DNA from: Chlamydomonas sphaeroides
Taxonomy: Eukaryota; Chlorophyta; Chlorophyceae; Chlamydomonadales; Chlamydomonadaceae
DNA: 64,000 nt
Assembly (NCBI GenBank): GCA_001662425.1
Contig: BDDC01000156.1
Span: 32,426 to 96,425 of the forward strand
Direction: 5' to 3'
Part shown: one piece after another, positions 34,301-45,100 of the stretch
How the letters are laid out: each line of letters begins with the position of its first letter
Position numbering within the stretch: position 1 is the first letter of the stretch
The notes under the pieces: model-generated
What the model was told of the DNA's origin: nothing
Databases searched by the model: none
Seen by the model: only the letters and a program-made list of their open reading frames with translations
Program-made: the position numbers and the translations under genes

Positions 34301-35867
34301 TGGCCGCGCTGCCGCTTGCTGCGGAGCTGTGTATCCCAGGTGCGGCTGCGCAATGTGGCCCGGCCTCGTGCCCCGCCCGGCGCGTTGCAGCGCCCGCAAC
34401 CTGCCTTCTCGCCCTCCTCGAAGACGAGGCCAGAGAACTGGTACAGGGTCTTCTTGCGCTGGTTGGCCTGCCGGCAAGAAGAATAGGCAACCAAGGCTTA
34501 TGCCAAGGAGGTATCCCGGTAATGTACCGCGATGCGTCTTGGCAGTATGGGTGGCCGGAGCAGCGGCCGGCTGCACGATCGAGATGCCGGGTGCGCTTGC
34601 TGTCACGTGGATTTGGGGGTGCGCGGGTGGCTGCCGAGGTGCAGGGCGCGGTGGCGGTCGCATGCATGGGTTGCGCGGACTGCGTGGACTGAAGCCGGCA
34701 GCAGCGCGACAGGAGCACGCAGGCGCAAGTCGGGAGCTGGGCTGTGGCGTGGCTGGCGCGCATGGGCGTGGCTGGCCGGAGCAGCGGCCGGCAGGCATGG
34801 TCGAGGTGCCGGGGGCGGTGACGGACGTATCCGCGCGCTGCGAGGGCTGCGCCGACGATGCAGGGCCGCGGCGAAAGTTCGCAAGCGCGTGGTGCTGTCG
34901 CGTACACAGCATGTGAGGGGTGCGGGGTCGGTGGCTGGGGTGCTCCGTATGTGCGGCTGGGCGGCGTGGCGGCTATCGGAGATTCGCAAGCTTAATTACT
35001 GAAATCCTGTAGCGTCTCACCGTGCCCTGCCGCTTAAAGAGCAGGAGGTGCAGGCCCGTGAGGAGGTCGTCATCCGTCTTGATCTTTCCCAGCAGGAAGT
35101 GGACTGTGGAGTGGCGGGTAAATCGCAAGGGTGGGAGGCGCCTCAGGCCGCCGCCAAGCTCAAACGACGTCGTTGAGCTGTCACATGTTGGGCTGTCACG
35201 TGTGCAGCCAGAACCCGCCAGAGGAGCCCAGGACGCGCCGTGGGGACGCCCCCATGCCCCAGACCCACATGTAGTAACAAGGACGAGCTCAGCTAACCCA
35301 GGCCAGGAGGCAGTAGAACCCAGAAGTCTCACCGTTTGGGATCTCGCCCAGCTTAGTGCCCTTGCCCTGAGGGAACAAACAGGGAAGGCGTAACATGACG
35401 CACCAGTAAGCTGGTTGGTCACCCCACGACCCCTAGGCACTGGGGACCGTCTCCCCTGTGCGCCGAGGACGTCCCATTCAGCTGTAGCCCCAAATGCAGC
35501 GTCTCGCACGCCAGCTCGACTATGCTTTTGACCAGTCAGCGCGAGCGGCCACATCATCGCGGCACGCAACACCGCTACCCCTCACCGACACCACACCCTC
35601 GGCAACATGTCACATTCGCGTATCCACCGCGCCGAATGCGAACGCGGTCAACGCGCTCACCGGCTTAATCGCGAACTCGGCCTTCTCAACAGGGGCCACG
35701 CTGAAGACCTCAGCCTTCTTTCGGGACCGTGGACCACTAAGCACAACGCTCTCGTCGAGGCCCTCCGACTTGCGCGCCGGTGTCTTTCTGCCGGATTTCG
35801 GTGCTGTCTTCTGCTCCTCCTCCTTGGCCTGCTCCTCAACTACCGTGGGCTCCTCCTTGTCAGCCAT
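31367..35867 (-). CDS. DEK: DEK chromatin protein, plant type
   Basis: DEK proteins bind DNA and histones and alter chromatin topology. Thirteen exons (35661-35867, 35333-35366, 35021-35103, 34405-34467, 34195-34243, 33915-33979, 33600-33674, 33278-33370, 33020-33142, 32726-32879, 32380-32505, 31878-32203, 31367-31702) total 577 aa in one frame. The conserved DEK/pseudo-SAP core is spread over exons 2-7: GKGTKLGEIPNVHFLLGKIK, LTGLHLLLFKRQGT, KKTLYQFSGLVFEEGE, LLNSALDVFELPKG and RLLAFLEKPKKMSDKDLA. Lys- and Glu/Asp-rich linkers follow. Exons 10-11 carry the C-terminal DEK_C domain (QIREATLELL, then EVDVNNTTVRHLLDMLATKL and KPLVKKVAVEYAN). The tail is repetitive, with KKEPAP units in exon 12 and EEEKPAE units in exon 13. 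Intron 4 appears to be GC-AG. Part of this gene has been copied into the MYND gene at 42252-43265. Confidence 0.92.
31440..31580. repeat. In-frame repeat encoding EEEKPAE units
   Basis: Tandem 18-bp-type units (CTCCTCTGCCGGCTTCTC on the plus strand) in the last DEK exon encode acidic/Lys EEKPAE repeats on the minus strand. A second coding repeat (KKEPAP, 15-18 bp units) occupies about 32010-32115 in exon 12. Confidence 0.85.
34242..34406 (-). other. Probable GC-AG intron in DEK
   Basis: Intron 34244-34404 (minus strand) starts GCAGGT directly after GAGAAG and ends CGTCGCAG. A GC donor keeps phase 0 (EEGEK|EKEMEK). The GT four bases downstream would break the frame. Coordinates are listed from donor side to acceptor side. 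Confidence 0.5.
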
Positions 35868-36660
35868 TGCGTCAAGCAGTGCGACGAGGACCGGTCAAGG
35901 GTCAGGATTTCGGGAGCAAAGTCAACGCGCGTGCAAGCACTTGGCACGATGTATAAGTGATCGAAGGAGTTGTGCGTAGGATCCGAGGGTGCAAGGTGAA
36001 GCTGTGGCGAGTTACGAGTCGAATGAGTTTGAATCATCGGCGACACGGCGAGCTGCACTGCCTGCACTGCCCCTGCCAAAGCACACACCGCACATGGGCA
36101 CCATACAAATCTCAGGAGACACTTATCGGGGGCATGGCCACTGCACATTCGTCACACCACTGCAGTCGGCATCGCGCCGCCCGTCGGGGGGCCTGGTGCG
36201 CGGACTGCCCGGTAGGCACACGACCTTCCCTGAAACAGCAGATTGTCCGAGTGCATGCCGTGGAGCTAAAGAGCTTCGGCAGTGGGAGTCCTGCGCACAG
36301 GCCCCGACGTGATGCTTCGGTAGCGACGGGTAGCGAGCGGGTAGCGGTTTCCTGGTCCACGCTTGTAAGGCAACACTTCCCAGACAAGCTCATAAATCCA
36401 CAGTGGATATCTGGTGTGCGTTGACGCCGGGGTGCATAAGAAGGGTCTGGCTGTCAACGCAGGCGTGAGGGCCGGGACTCGGGGGAAAGCAAGGGTAACG
36501 GCACGTCGTTCAGGGTGATAACACGCAAACACTGGCGGGTCCCTCAACAGCAGATCCTTGACAGTTAACGACACGTACGTCGCCTGTATAGCTTGTAGAG
36601 ACCACCTACGGCAGCAACCGGGGACCCCGGCCTACTGTTGTTCTAGGTCGCTCGGGCGCT
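35868..36660. promoter_or_regulatory. Divergent intergenic region between DEK and SufD
   Basis: 793 bp between two head-to-head starts, lower in GC than the exons. It must hold both promoters. I see no defined element that can be named with confidence, and no gene. Confidence 0.45.
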
Positions 36661-39600
36661 ATGCAGGCATCAATTGGAGGAATGGCTCGCCACCAGCTGG
36701 CGGGTAGGCATCGTCTGGGTGGTATTGCAAACAGCAAGGAAGCAATCGTTGTAGGGGCTGGCCGACATCTCTCGTCCGACACGGTGTGCGCAGGCCAGCG
36801 CGGGGGCCTTCATGGTGGAAACCCAGTTGTGCGGCCTATGCACCGCGTTTGCCGGGCTTCGGCCGTGGCGCCGGTGCAGACTGCGCCTGAGGACAAATGG
36901 CTTGCCCGCACGGTGACGGAGGTCGCTACGCCGGCCGGGTACGTTCTGTCGTCAATTCAGCACGCACGAACAACTCCTGTGGAGCTAATCGCGTTCGCCG
37001 CGCAGGCTGGCGACGCTCCGTGCCGAATCGAACGGCGCCCTGGCGACGCTGCGCATGCCGACAACGCGGAACGAGGAATATCGCTACACTGATATCTCGC
37101 CGCTGCTGCGCGCGAACGTGCAGGTGCGCTCACCAACCCACCCACACCCCTTACTTGCACCCGCAGCGTCGCACCCACTCACCCCACCCCGCCTCGCAGC
37201 CTGCTGCCCCCGGAGCCGCCGCCTCTGCCGAGCTCGTCGCGCAGCATGCGCTGAAGGGCGCTGTCGCGACGCTGGTGGTGGTGGACGGCGTGTATCGCCC
37301 GGAGCTGAGCTCGGGCGTGAGCTCGCTGCCGGCGGGCGTCTACGTGGGGCCCATCTCTGGCGCGCCCAAGGCGGTTGCCGACAAGCTGGTGGGTGCCGCG
37401 ACCCTCGGTTCACTGGCTGCTGGGGCTCAGTCGCCGCACCGGCCGACCACGCCCCTGGCTGTTTTAACAGCTGCACCGCAGCGGCCGACCCCTCTGCCCG
37501 GGTATCCGGCAGCACCTGGCAGCCCGGCCCCTAGCACGCCCATGCAGCCGCCCACCAGCCCTGCCTCAGAAGCATGAGGTACCGCATCCACCCCTGCCCC
37601 AGGGCTCCCTGTCTCGCGCCCACGGCGGCCCCTTTGCCGTGCTCAACGGCTCGCTGACACCCGATGTGCTGGCGGTGGCGGTGCCGGCGGGCAAGGAGGT
37701 GCCGGGCGCGCTCTACATTCTGCACCTGGCCTCCTCGGGTGCGTCAGCAGGCCTCTTGTGTGGGTCGCACATCGCGCCGCCTGCGTGCGCCTGTACGGCA
37801 AGGCCTGCATCGGGTCAGCAGGCGGTGGTGCCGGGCCAGGCAGCTGGTGGCGGGCGATGGGCTGGGGGGCCGTGCCGCCGCGGCTGCGCCATGATGCGCT
37901 GCAGGCAGGGGCGGCGGGAGGCGGCGGGGTCGCTGGTGGCGGCGCCCAGCATGAACGGCCGTGTTGGCGAAAGCCCGGGGGGCCTGCTTTACGCGAGTAC
38001 CTCATGAGAGTACGCTAGCTCACAAACCGCCTCGTGGAGGTCCCCTCCGCCCAGCGCGGTGCGGCGCCCTCACCTCGGCGCTCACGCACAATGCCCAAGC
38101 GGCAGGCGGCACGGCGGCCCCTGCTGGTGCACCGCGCCCTGCGCAGCGTCCTCCCTCCCTTCGCGCCGCCCACCCCATGCCGCCCCTCCTCGCCCTTGCA
38201 GCCGCCACGGGCTCGGCCGAGGCGCCCTCCGCGGCCGCCAACGCACCTCGCATGCTGCTGCACGCGGGTGCGGGTGCGGTGGCCGAGGTGGTGGAGGAGT
38301 ACGTGGGGCTGCCGGGGGCGGGGGCGGCGGTGCAGGGCGCCACCTACTTGACCGCAAGCGTCAGTGAGATCTTCCTGGAGGAGGACGCGCAGGTCAAGCA
38401 CTCGTACGCGCAGGTGCGCGGGCTCGGCAGCCGCCGCTGGGGCGGGTTAACTTGCACGAGCGGCGCGCCAGGGGACGAAGCGTGCACGGTGTGTTGGGCG
38501 CCGGCGGCCCCGGGGGCCCTCGCACACGGCCCGCTGCTGACCTTGTCGGCCTCTGTACGGCTGCTGCGCCGTGCCCTGTCGCTGCTCGCCCCCGCAGCGC
38601 GAGGCGGAGGGGTCGTTCCACTTCAAGGGCACGCTGGTGCACCAGGCCGCGCGCTCGCGCTACACGGTCACGGAGGCCTGCGTGGGCGCTGGCCTGGCGC
38701 GGCACGACCTCAGCATCGCGCAGGTGCGCCGCTGCGGAGCCCGGCCGCGGCGGCGGCTCACCACCCGGCCGCGCCCATCCCCGGCGCCGCTGTGCCTGCA
38801 CCGGTGCCCAACCCCAGAGCGGCCGACAAGCCGCCCCCCGTCGGGCTTCCTTTCCCGGCGCCACGCGCCCCGACACAACCCATCGCGGCCCCAGCCCGCC
38901 ACACGCCCTTGCTTGACGCACGCTCCTGGCCCGCCTCCCGTCCCGGCCTCCCCTCTCCTCCGCAGGGCGGCCCCGAAACGCACACGGAGATGAGCCACTT
39001 CCTGTTGGCGGGCCCCCAGCAGCTGCACGACCTGCACAGCCGCCTGGTGCTGGACCACCCCAACGGCACCGCCAACCAGCTGCACAAGTGCATCGTCAGC
39101 CACGCCAGCGGCCGCGGCGTGTTCGACGGCAACGTCAAGGTGCGCCGGCGCCCAGGGGGGGAGCAGAGCGCGGCAGCCTGGGGGCCCGATGACGGTCCGA
39201 GGAGCAGGCGCTGCTGGGCCGTGTGGGCGTCGTTGGTCTGTTGTGCGCCTGGCGCGGTGGCGCCTGGCGCCTGCCCCCGCGTGTCGTCGCGCCCTGCTGA
39301 TCCTGAGCACACGCGCGCCTGCCGGCCGCGGCTCCCACGCCCCCAGGTCAACAAGCGGGCCCAGAAGACGGACGCGGGCCAGCTGTCGCGCAACCTGCTG
39401 CTGGTGCCGCTGGCCACCGTCAACGTGAAGCCCAACCTGCAGATCATTGCTGACGACGTCAAGTGCACCCACGGCTGCGCGGTGTCGGACCTGCGCGACG
39501 ATGAGCTCTTCTACTTCCGGTGAGGGCGCCGCTCCGCGCCGTTGGCTGATGCTCTGGTGCTCACGTCATGTCACCGGCTGCTGCTTGACCCCTCTTACGA

Positions 39601-39906
39601 CAAGCGCGTGCATGCGCGGCTCGGCTAACCCCCGCCTCGCCGACGCGTTCGTACCACCAAATCATGGACCCCCCGACTGGTCCGTTCCTGACGCTTGGTC
39701 CGTTCCCGACGCTGCCGATCCGCACCCACCCCCGCAGCGCGCGCGGCATCAGCGCCGAGGCGGCTCGCGCGGCGCTTGTGTTCTCGTTCGGGTCGGAGGT
39801 GACGCAGCGCATGGGGCACCCCGAGTTGCAGGGTCGCGTGCAGGCGGACGTGCGGGCCACGCTGCGCAGTGTGGAGCACCTGTCGGCCGCCGCGCCGCTC
39901 GCGTAG
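36661..39906 (+). CDS. SUFD: SufD, plastid Fe-S cluster assembly scaffold subunit
   Basis: SufD is part of the SufBC2D scaffold that builds iron-sulfur clusters in plastids. Exons 36661-36938, 37006-37123, 37200-37388, 37603-37738, 38202-38413, 38598-38723, 38966-39139, 39347-39519 and 39738-39906 give 524 aa in frame. The N-terminus (MQASIGGMARHQLAGRHRLG, then VRPMHRVCRASAVAP) is a typical algal transit peptide. The mature part has the family signature MPTTRNEEYRYTDISPLL. The beta-helix core includes HFKGTLVHQAARSRYTVTEA, SHFLLAGPQQLHDLHSRLVL, HKCIVSHASGRGVFDGNVKV and SRNLLLVPLATVNVKPNLQI. Next comes the near-invariant ADDVKCTHGCAVSDLRDDEL and the C-terminal ARGISAEAARAALVFSFGSE. All hallmark regions are present. 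The last intron begins in-phase at CG|GTGAGG; reading through would give an early TGA at 39520. Confidence 0.95.
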
Positions 39907-42101
39907 AGCAGGTGGGCAGAGTGTGGGGGGTGGATGAGCGGGGTGGATGAGCGGGGTGGCGGGGTTGTGTGTAGGGTGGGAGGTGGGTTGGGGGAGGCGG
40001 TGCACGTGAGCACGCGTGGCAGCGGACGTGTGGCGAGGGCGCCGGGGCAGGGGAGGGCCGAGCTGCAGGGGCACGTTCGGCCGCACCGGGGCGAGGGGCT
40101 TGGCGGACTACAGGGCTTGGTGGATGGGAGCAGGCCGTGGCGCCGGTCTGCTGGAGCGGGAGCAGTCTTGGAAAGGGCAGAAGCGAACGAGCGAGGTGTG
40201 GGCTGCCGCGGGTGTGCATGCCGGGGCCGGGGTGGAGAGGGGCGTGGGTGGGGATGGCCTTGGACCCATGTTCGGCTGCTCCGACTGAGCAGCGCGGCTT
40301 GGCTGGCGCCGCGGCAATTGGTGCCGAGTTGCCGGGTGGTGGTGCAAGAGGCTTCAACGGGAGGCAATGTGAGGCCCAGGAGTCCCTTGGCTTGCAACGC
40401 CTCGACAACAGCGACGCTTGTGCTGTTGATAAAGCAGCGAAGCCTGGACCCGCCCAGCGGACACCCTTGCGGCCCCATCCCGCGATGCCGGATCGCAGCG
40501 CAAGACCCCACACACGCACGCCGGCGTCGCACGCCGCACGCCCAGTGCTCGTGCCGGAGCGGTCCTCTGGCACCTGCACGCACGCCCCTGGCCCGACGGG
40601 CCGGGGCACGTTGATTAAACTGGAGTGAAGCCAGCAGACGGTCGAATTGCAATCTGCGCCTGCGAAACCGAGGCAACGTTGCCCCCATAGCCACAAGCCA
40701 GGCACCCTGGCAATGACTTACGCGCTTCCACAAAAAGTCCAAGACCGTGTCGCAGCGCACATCGCGCCCTGACTACCAAGGCTCAGCGGATGCTGCCCAC
40801 GGCCGTCCCGCCGCTGGCATCACACCGAGGGCAGAGCCCTGCCCCGGGCCCCGCCTAGCGCCCGGCTCCGCCGTCGCAGCAGCTGCCTCCCTTGCCTTCG
40901 GCCCCGCTGCGGGGGCGCTCGCTCGCTGTCGCGCCCTGGCGTAGGGCGGAGGCCTGCGCCTCCAGCAGGCGGGCGGATCAGGGCGGCGGCAGGAGCCTCG
41001 TGTGCGTCGGTGGCTTGCGGTGACGCGCGCTGCCGGCCGGTGCTTCTTGTGGAGTAAGAATGAATGGGGATACACCTGCCTCTCCGACGTGAAGGGTTAG
41101 CCGGATTGCCCCGCAGCCAGCCGGTGGCCACACAGTGGCGCGCCCGGTCGGTCACAGCGCCTGGGCTGCTGGGTTGCCGCGCCCGCGGAGAGGCGCCCAT
41201 GCACCTCCGACTGCGACACGCCCCCGGCCCACGAGCCCGCAACAGGGCTATCCCGCTAGTTCCAAGCGCCAGCGGCCCACGTGTAAGCCCCGAGTGCACT
41301 ACAGCACAGGCCGAGGCAAATGCCGCGCACCACGGGGGCCCCCCATGTGGGTGAGGCGGGCACGCCGATCCCGCTCCGGCAGAGCTGGCGAGGCGGCAGC
41401 CGGCCCACTCTTATAACCACCCCCGACGCACTCGCGCCTCTGGCATCACAGCAGGTGCTGCGCAGACGTCCAACACATGCCCCGCAACCCGCAACGGCCC
41501 GCCAGCCCGCACGGCAGACCCTGTGCGGCCTGCGATGCGGCCCGCTTGCACAGCGCACTGAGCGCACCCAGCATCCCCACGGCTCCGATCGTCAGACTGC
41601 ACTTGCCAGCACCTGCCGGCGTGACCTGTGCACCACACTGCACAGCGGCGGCACAGGCTGGACCCGAGTTGCGCCCGCTCCAAAGTTGCGCTCTTCTCCA
41701 ACACACCTCAGCGCAACACGGAGTGATCGAATACCCACGCGCTATCCCGGCGCCAGCCCGGCAGTGCCCCGTTCAGCAGGGCCCGCGGCGACGGCCCCAG
41801 TGCGTGTGGCAGCATTGCGACACACGCACCATGAACAGGCACCCGTAGAGCACCCCTAGAGCACCCTTGGAGCACCCTTGGAGCACCCCTGGAGCACCCC
41901 TGGAGCACCCCTGGAGCACCCCTGGAGCACCCCAGCACATATGCTGCTTGTAGGCCAGCCGCCTCAGGCTCTCTCACCCGCGCGCGCCCATACCCGCGGC
42001 AGCGCTGGTTGGCGCCCACACCATCCAACGCAAGCCCCGTCCGTCAGCATCCCAGAGTTACGGTACATCCCGGCACTAGCACCTGGGCCCTCGCGCCGGG
42101 C
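39907..42101. other. 2.2-kb intergenic region without recognised gene
   Basis: Follows the SufD stop. G-rich at 39915-40260, then ordinary composition. The open frames here look like shadows. A plus-strand TGTAA at 41282 is the nearest clear signal after SufD but is 1.4 kb away. An 11-bp tandem repeat lies at 41846-41933. The right end is the 3' flank of the minus-strand MYND/DEK gene. Confidence 0.5.
41846..41933. repeat. 11-bp tandem repeat, 8 copies
   Basis: Eight head-to-tail copies of (T)GGAGCACCCC-type units. The first four carry one- or two-base variants; the last four are identical. Confidence 0.95.
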
Positions 42102-45100
42102 TCACCTGCTGCCCCCGCTGCCCCAGCCGCTGCCGCCGCCGCCCTCGCACGCAGCGCCGTGGCCCGCCGCCCAGTGCTCATCGCGGCACGCCGCACAGCA
42201 GTAGCGCACGGCCCCGCAGCCGCCGCCCGCCACCGGCACCTCCAGGCCCGCCTTGGGCGCCGGCTCCTCCCTGGCGGCCTTGGCGGCAGCGCCCTTCTGG
42301 GCGCTGTCCCCGCCCTTGGCAGGCGCCGTCTCCGGCCTCTTGTCCGCCTCCTTGTCGGCATTAGCGGCTGCTCCGGAGGGGCCAATCATGTCATGATGCA
42401 TATGTGCACCGTGGTCAGCGAGCACGCCAGCCATCCGCCAACTATCCGGCTCGCGAGCAACGACACCTACACAGGCCTACCTGCCTGCCTGCCCTGCCCG
42501 CCAAGGCACGGTGCACTGGAGCTGGGCCAAGCCCCGCCCTGCCTCGCCTCGCCTCGCTAGCCCAGCCCGTCCCGCCAAGCTAGCCCGCCCCGCCTAGCTA
42601 GCCCGCTCAGGCTGCCTCACCGGCTGCGATGGCGTCGGCGTGCTCCATAGCCAGCTTCCTGACCAGCACCCTGTGAGCGCTGACGTCCTTGCCGAGCTTG
42701 GCGGCCAGCATGTCCAGCAGGTGGCGCTCCGTGGTAACGTTGATGTCAACCTCTGCGCCGGCAGAGGGTGGATCACAAGCAAAGGGCGGGCGGGCGCTGT
42801 GGAGGTGGGGCGCGGCTGAGGGCAGGTGAGCGCCCACCCGCGGCAGGCAGGCAGGGGCGCACTCGCACGTTGGGGAGGGTGCCTGCGGGCAGGACTGCTG
42901 TGTTCACACGCGGTACTCTCGGTTCCTGTATTTGAACACAGGGACCCTTGCAGATGCAAACCCTGAGACCGTCTGCGGCGGTGGACTGAGGCGGCCGTCC
43001 CCGTCCTGCCCATCATGCCGGCTCACCGCCGAGCAGCTTCAGCGTCGCCTCGCGGATCTGCTTGGCCTCCTCGCTCTCCTCCGCCCCCTGCACCTGCTCG
43101 GCCGCCTTGCCCTGGGTGCCAAGCAGCCCCCGGATGCAAGGGTTTGGGCGTGGGGCATGGACATTGCCAGCCCAAGGACAAGCAACAGCTGTAAAAAGCA
43201 CTCTGGTCCCGCTGCCAAGTTGCTGCTGCAATCAACCGGCTAAGTGACCCACACGTGGACCCGCGCCACAGTACCCCAAGGCGCCATCGCACTGCCGTTG
43301 GCCAAGGACCGGCACACCAAGATAGAAGCCCCGCAGCCCACTGACCCGCACAGCCCCGCAGCCGCCGCACGCCACCGGCAGCTGCAGGCCCGCCTCGCTG
43401 TCGCCCGCCAGGTTGTCGCAGCCCGGGTTGGCGCACAAGCCCGCCAGGCAGCGCCGCCGCGCCTCGGCCGGCGGCAGCAGCGCCGCCGCCGTCGCCAGCT
43501 GCTCCGGCGTGGGCGTGGGCGCTGGCGCCTCCTGCGCGAGCGCAGCAGCGGCGCTCGCCAGCATCGACGCAAGCATCTGCATGGGCCAACCTGCCGCCAG
43601 CTGCGGGAGCGCCGCCAGCTCCTCCACCGCCGCCAGCATCCCCTCGCCGCCGACCTCGTTCAGCAGCATGCGGCGCGGCCAGCTGCTGCCGTACCCCAAC
43701 CTGCGGGGCACAGGGCGTTGGCGCAAGGCGCGACCGAGGGGTTGCAGGCAAGGTGCGGTGCACGGCCGTCGGCTGTGCGCGGCGCGCTGGGTGCGGCTCG
43801 CCGCATGGCGGCAGGACGATGTGGGAGCGTGTCGCGTGGGGCAGCCCAGATTCCCGTGTTGCGGCCGCCGCTGGCTCGCCCTGGAGACCCCGGAGGTGTT
43901 CCCGCCAGCGGCCGCGCGTTGTTCCTACCCGTCAGCCTGCGCCGCGCCGGGCGACTGCGGCACCACGTGTGCGAGCATGCGCATCGTGGCTAGCAGTGGA
44001 CTCGTTATGGCCATCACGAGTCCGGTTGACGCCCGGCTGGGGAGGGGCCCGGCCGCGCCACCTGCTGCGGCTGCGGCCGCAGCCGCGCCCGCGCCTCCGC
44101 AGCGCTGCTGAGCCACCGCCGCCTGCACGGCGCGCCGCTGCGCCGTGCGCTGCGCGGTGCGCCTCAGGATGGCGGCAAGCGGCGGCAGCAGCTCCGCCAG
44201 CGCTAGGCTCGCGATGAGGCGCAGCTGGGAGGCGGGGCCGGAGGGGTCTGAGGTGGCTGCCCGGGGGTTGCCCTCGAGCCTGGCGGAGCATGGCGGGGTG
44301 GTGCCACAGTAAGAGCGATGCACGGCCATGGCGAGGGGCTTCAGGGAGCCTCGTCGTGTTGCGCCGGCGCTGCGGCAGTGTCCCCTGCAGCAGCCCCGCG
44401 CACATGGCTACGGCCATCACCGCCAAGCCCACGGCGCAGGATGCCACAGTGGCTGCGCGCCGCGCGCCGCTGCGGCCGCCGGCTAGCTCCGCCGCCAGCT
44501 CCTCCGCCAGCTGCCGCTCGTTCCGCCGCAGCGCCTTGCGGCAGCTGACCACCATCGCCGCGGCCTCGGGCAGGGGACCGTAGGCAAGCAGCCACAGCAG
44601 CGGCGCGGTGTTGCACAACTCCGCACCCATCACGCTCTTGAGCAGTCGGCCAAGCAGCTGCACCTCGGGCCCGCCAGGGCCCTGGCCGCCGCGCCGCAGC
44701 AGCCGCTCAAGGCACGGCAGCGCGCCGCCGGCCAGCGCCGCGGCCACGGCGGGCGGCGGCTCGGCGGGCAGGGGGGCGCCTGGGAGCAAGCCAGGGAAAG
44801 TGAAAAGGGAAGGGATTCAGATATGAACACATGGGATGCGGCTTTGCTAGTATGTCAACGGGGCCGAGTCGTCGAAGCAGCCCGAGTCAACACAACACGC
44901 CCCCGTGGTGGTCGCATTGCCCGCACCCCCAGCCGCTCCGGCGACCCGGCCTCACCCCACCACACAGACATGGCTCATTCAGAGCCGCGCAGTTGTGGAG
45001 CATCGTTTCTTCCAGCCATCCGAACCTTGGCCGCGGCCCGGCTGATGGCAGTCATGCCCCCGCCATCCCCGCCTACGCCCCCAACCAGGGCCCCAACCAG

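Noticed and set aside
41846..41933. Possible CRISPR-like array
   Set aside because: The units are contiguous 11-bp tandem repeats without spacers in a eukaryotic intergenic region.
42102..42104. Treating the whole MYND/DEK locus as two separate genes
   Set aside because: Splice phases, strand and the split MYND finger connect the DEK-like exons to both sides; neither half would encode a complete domain alone.
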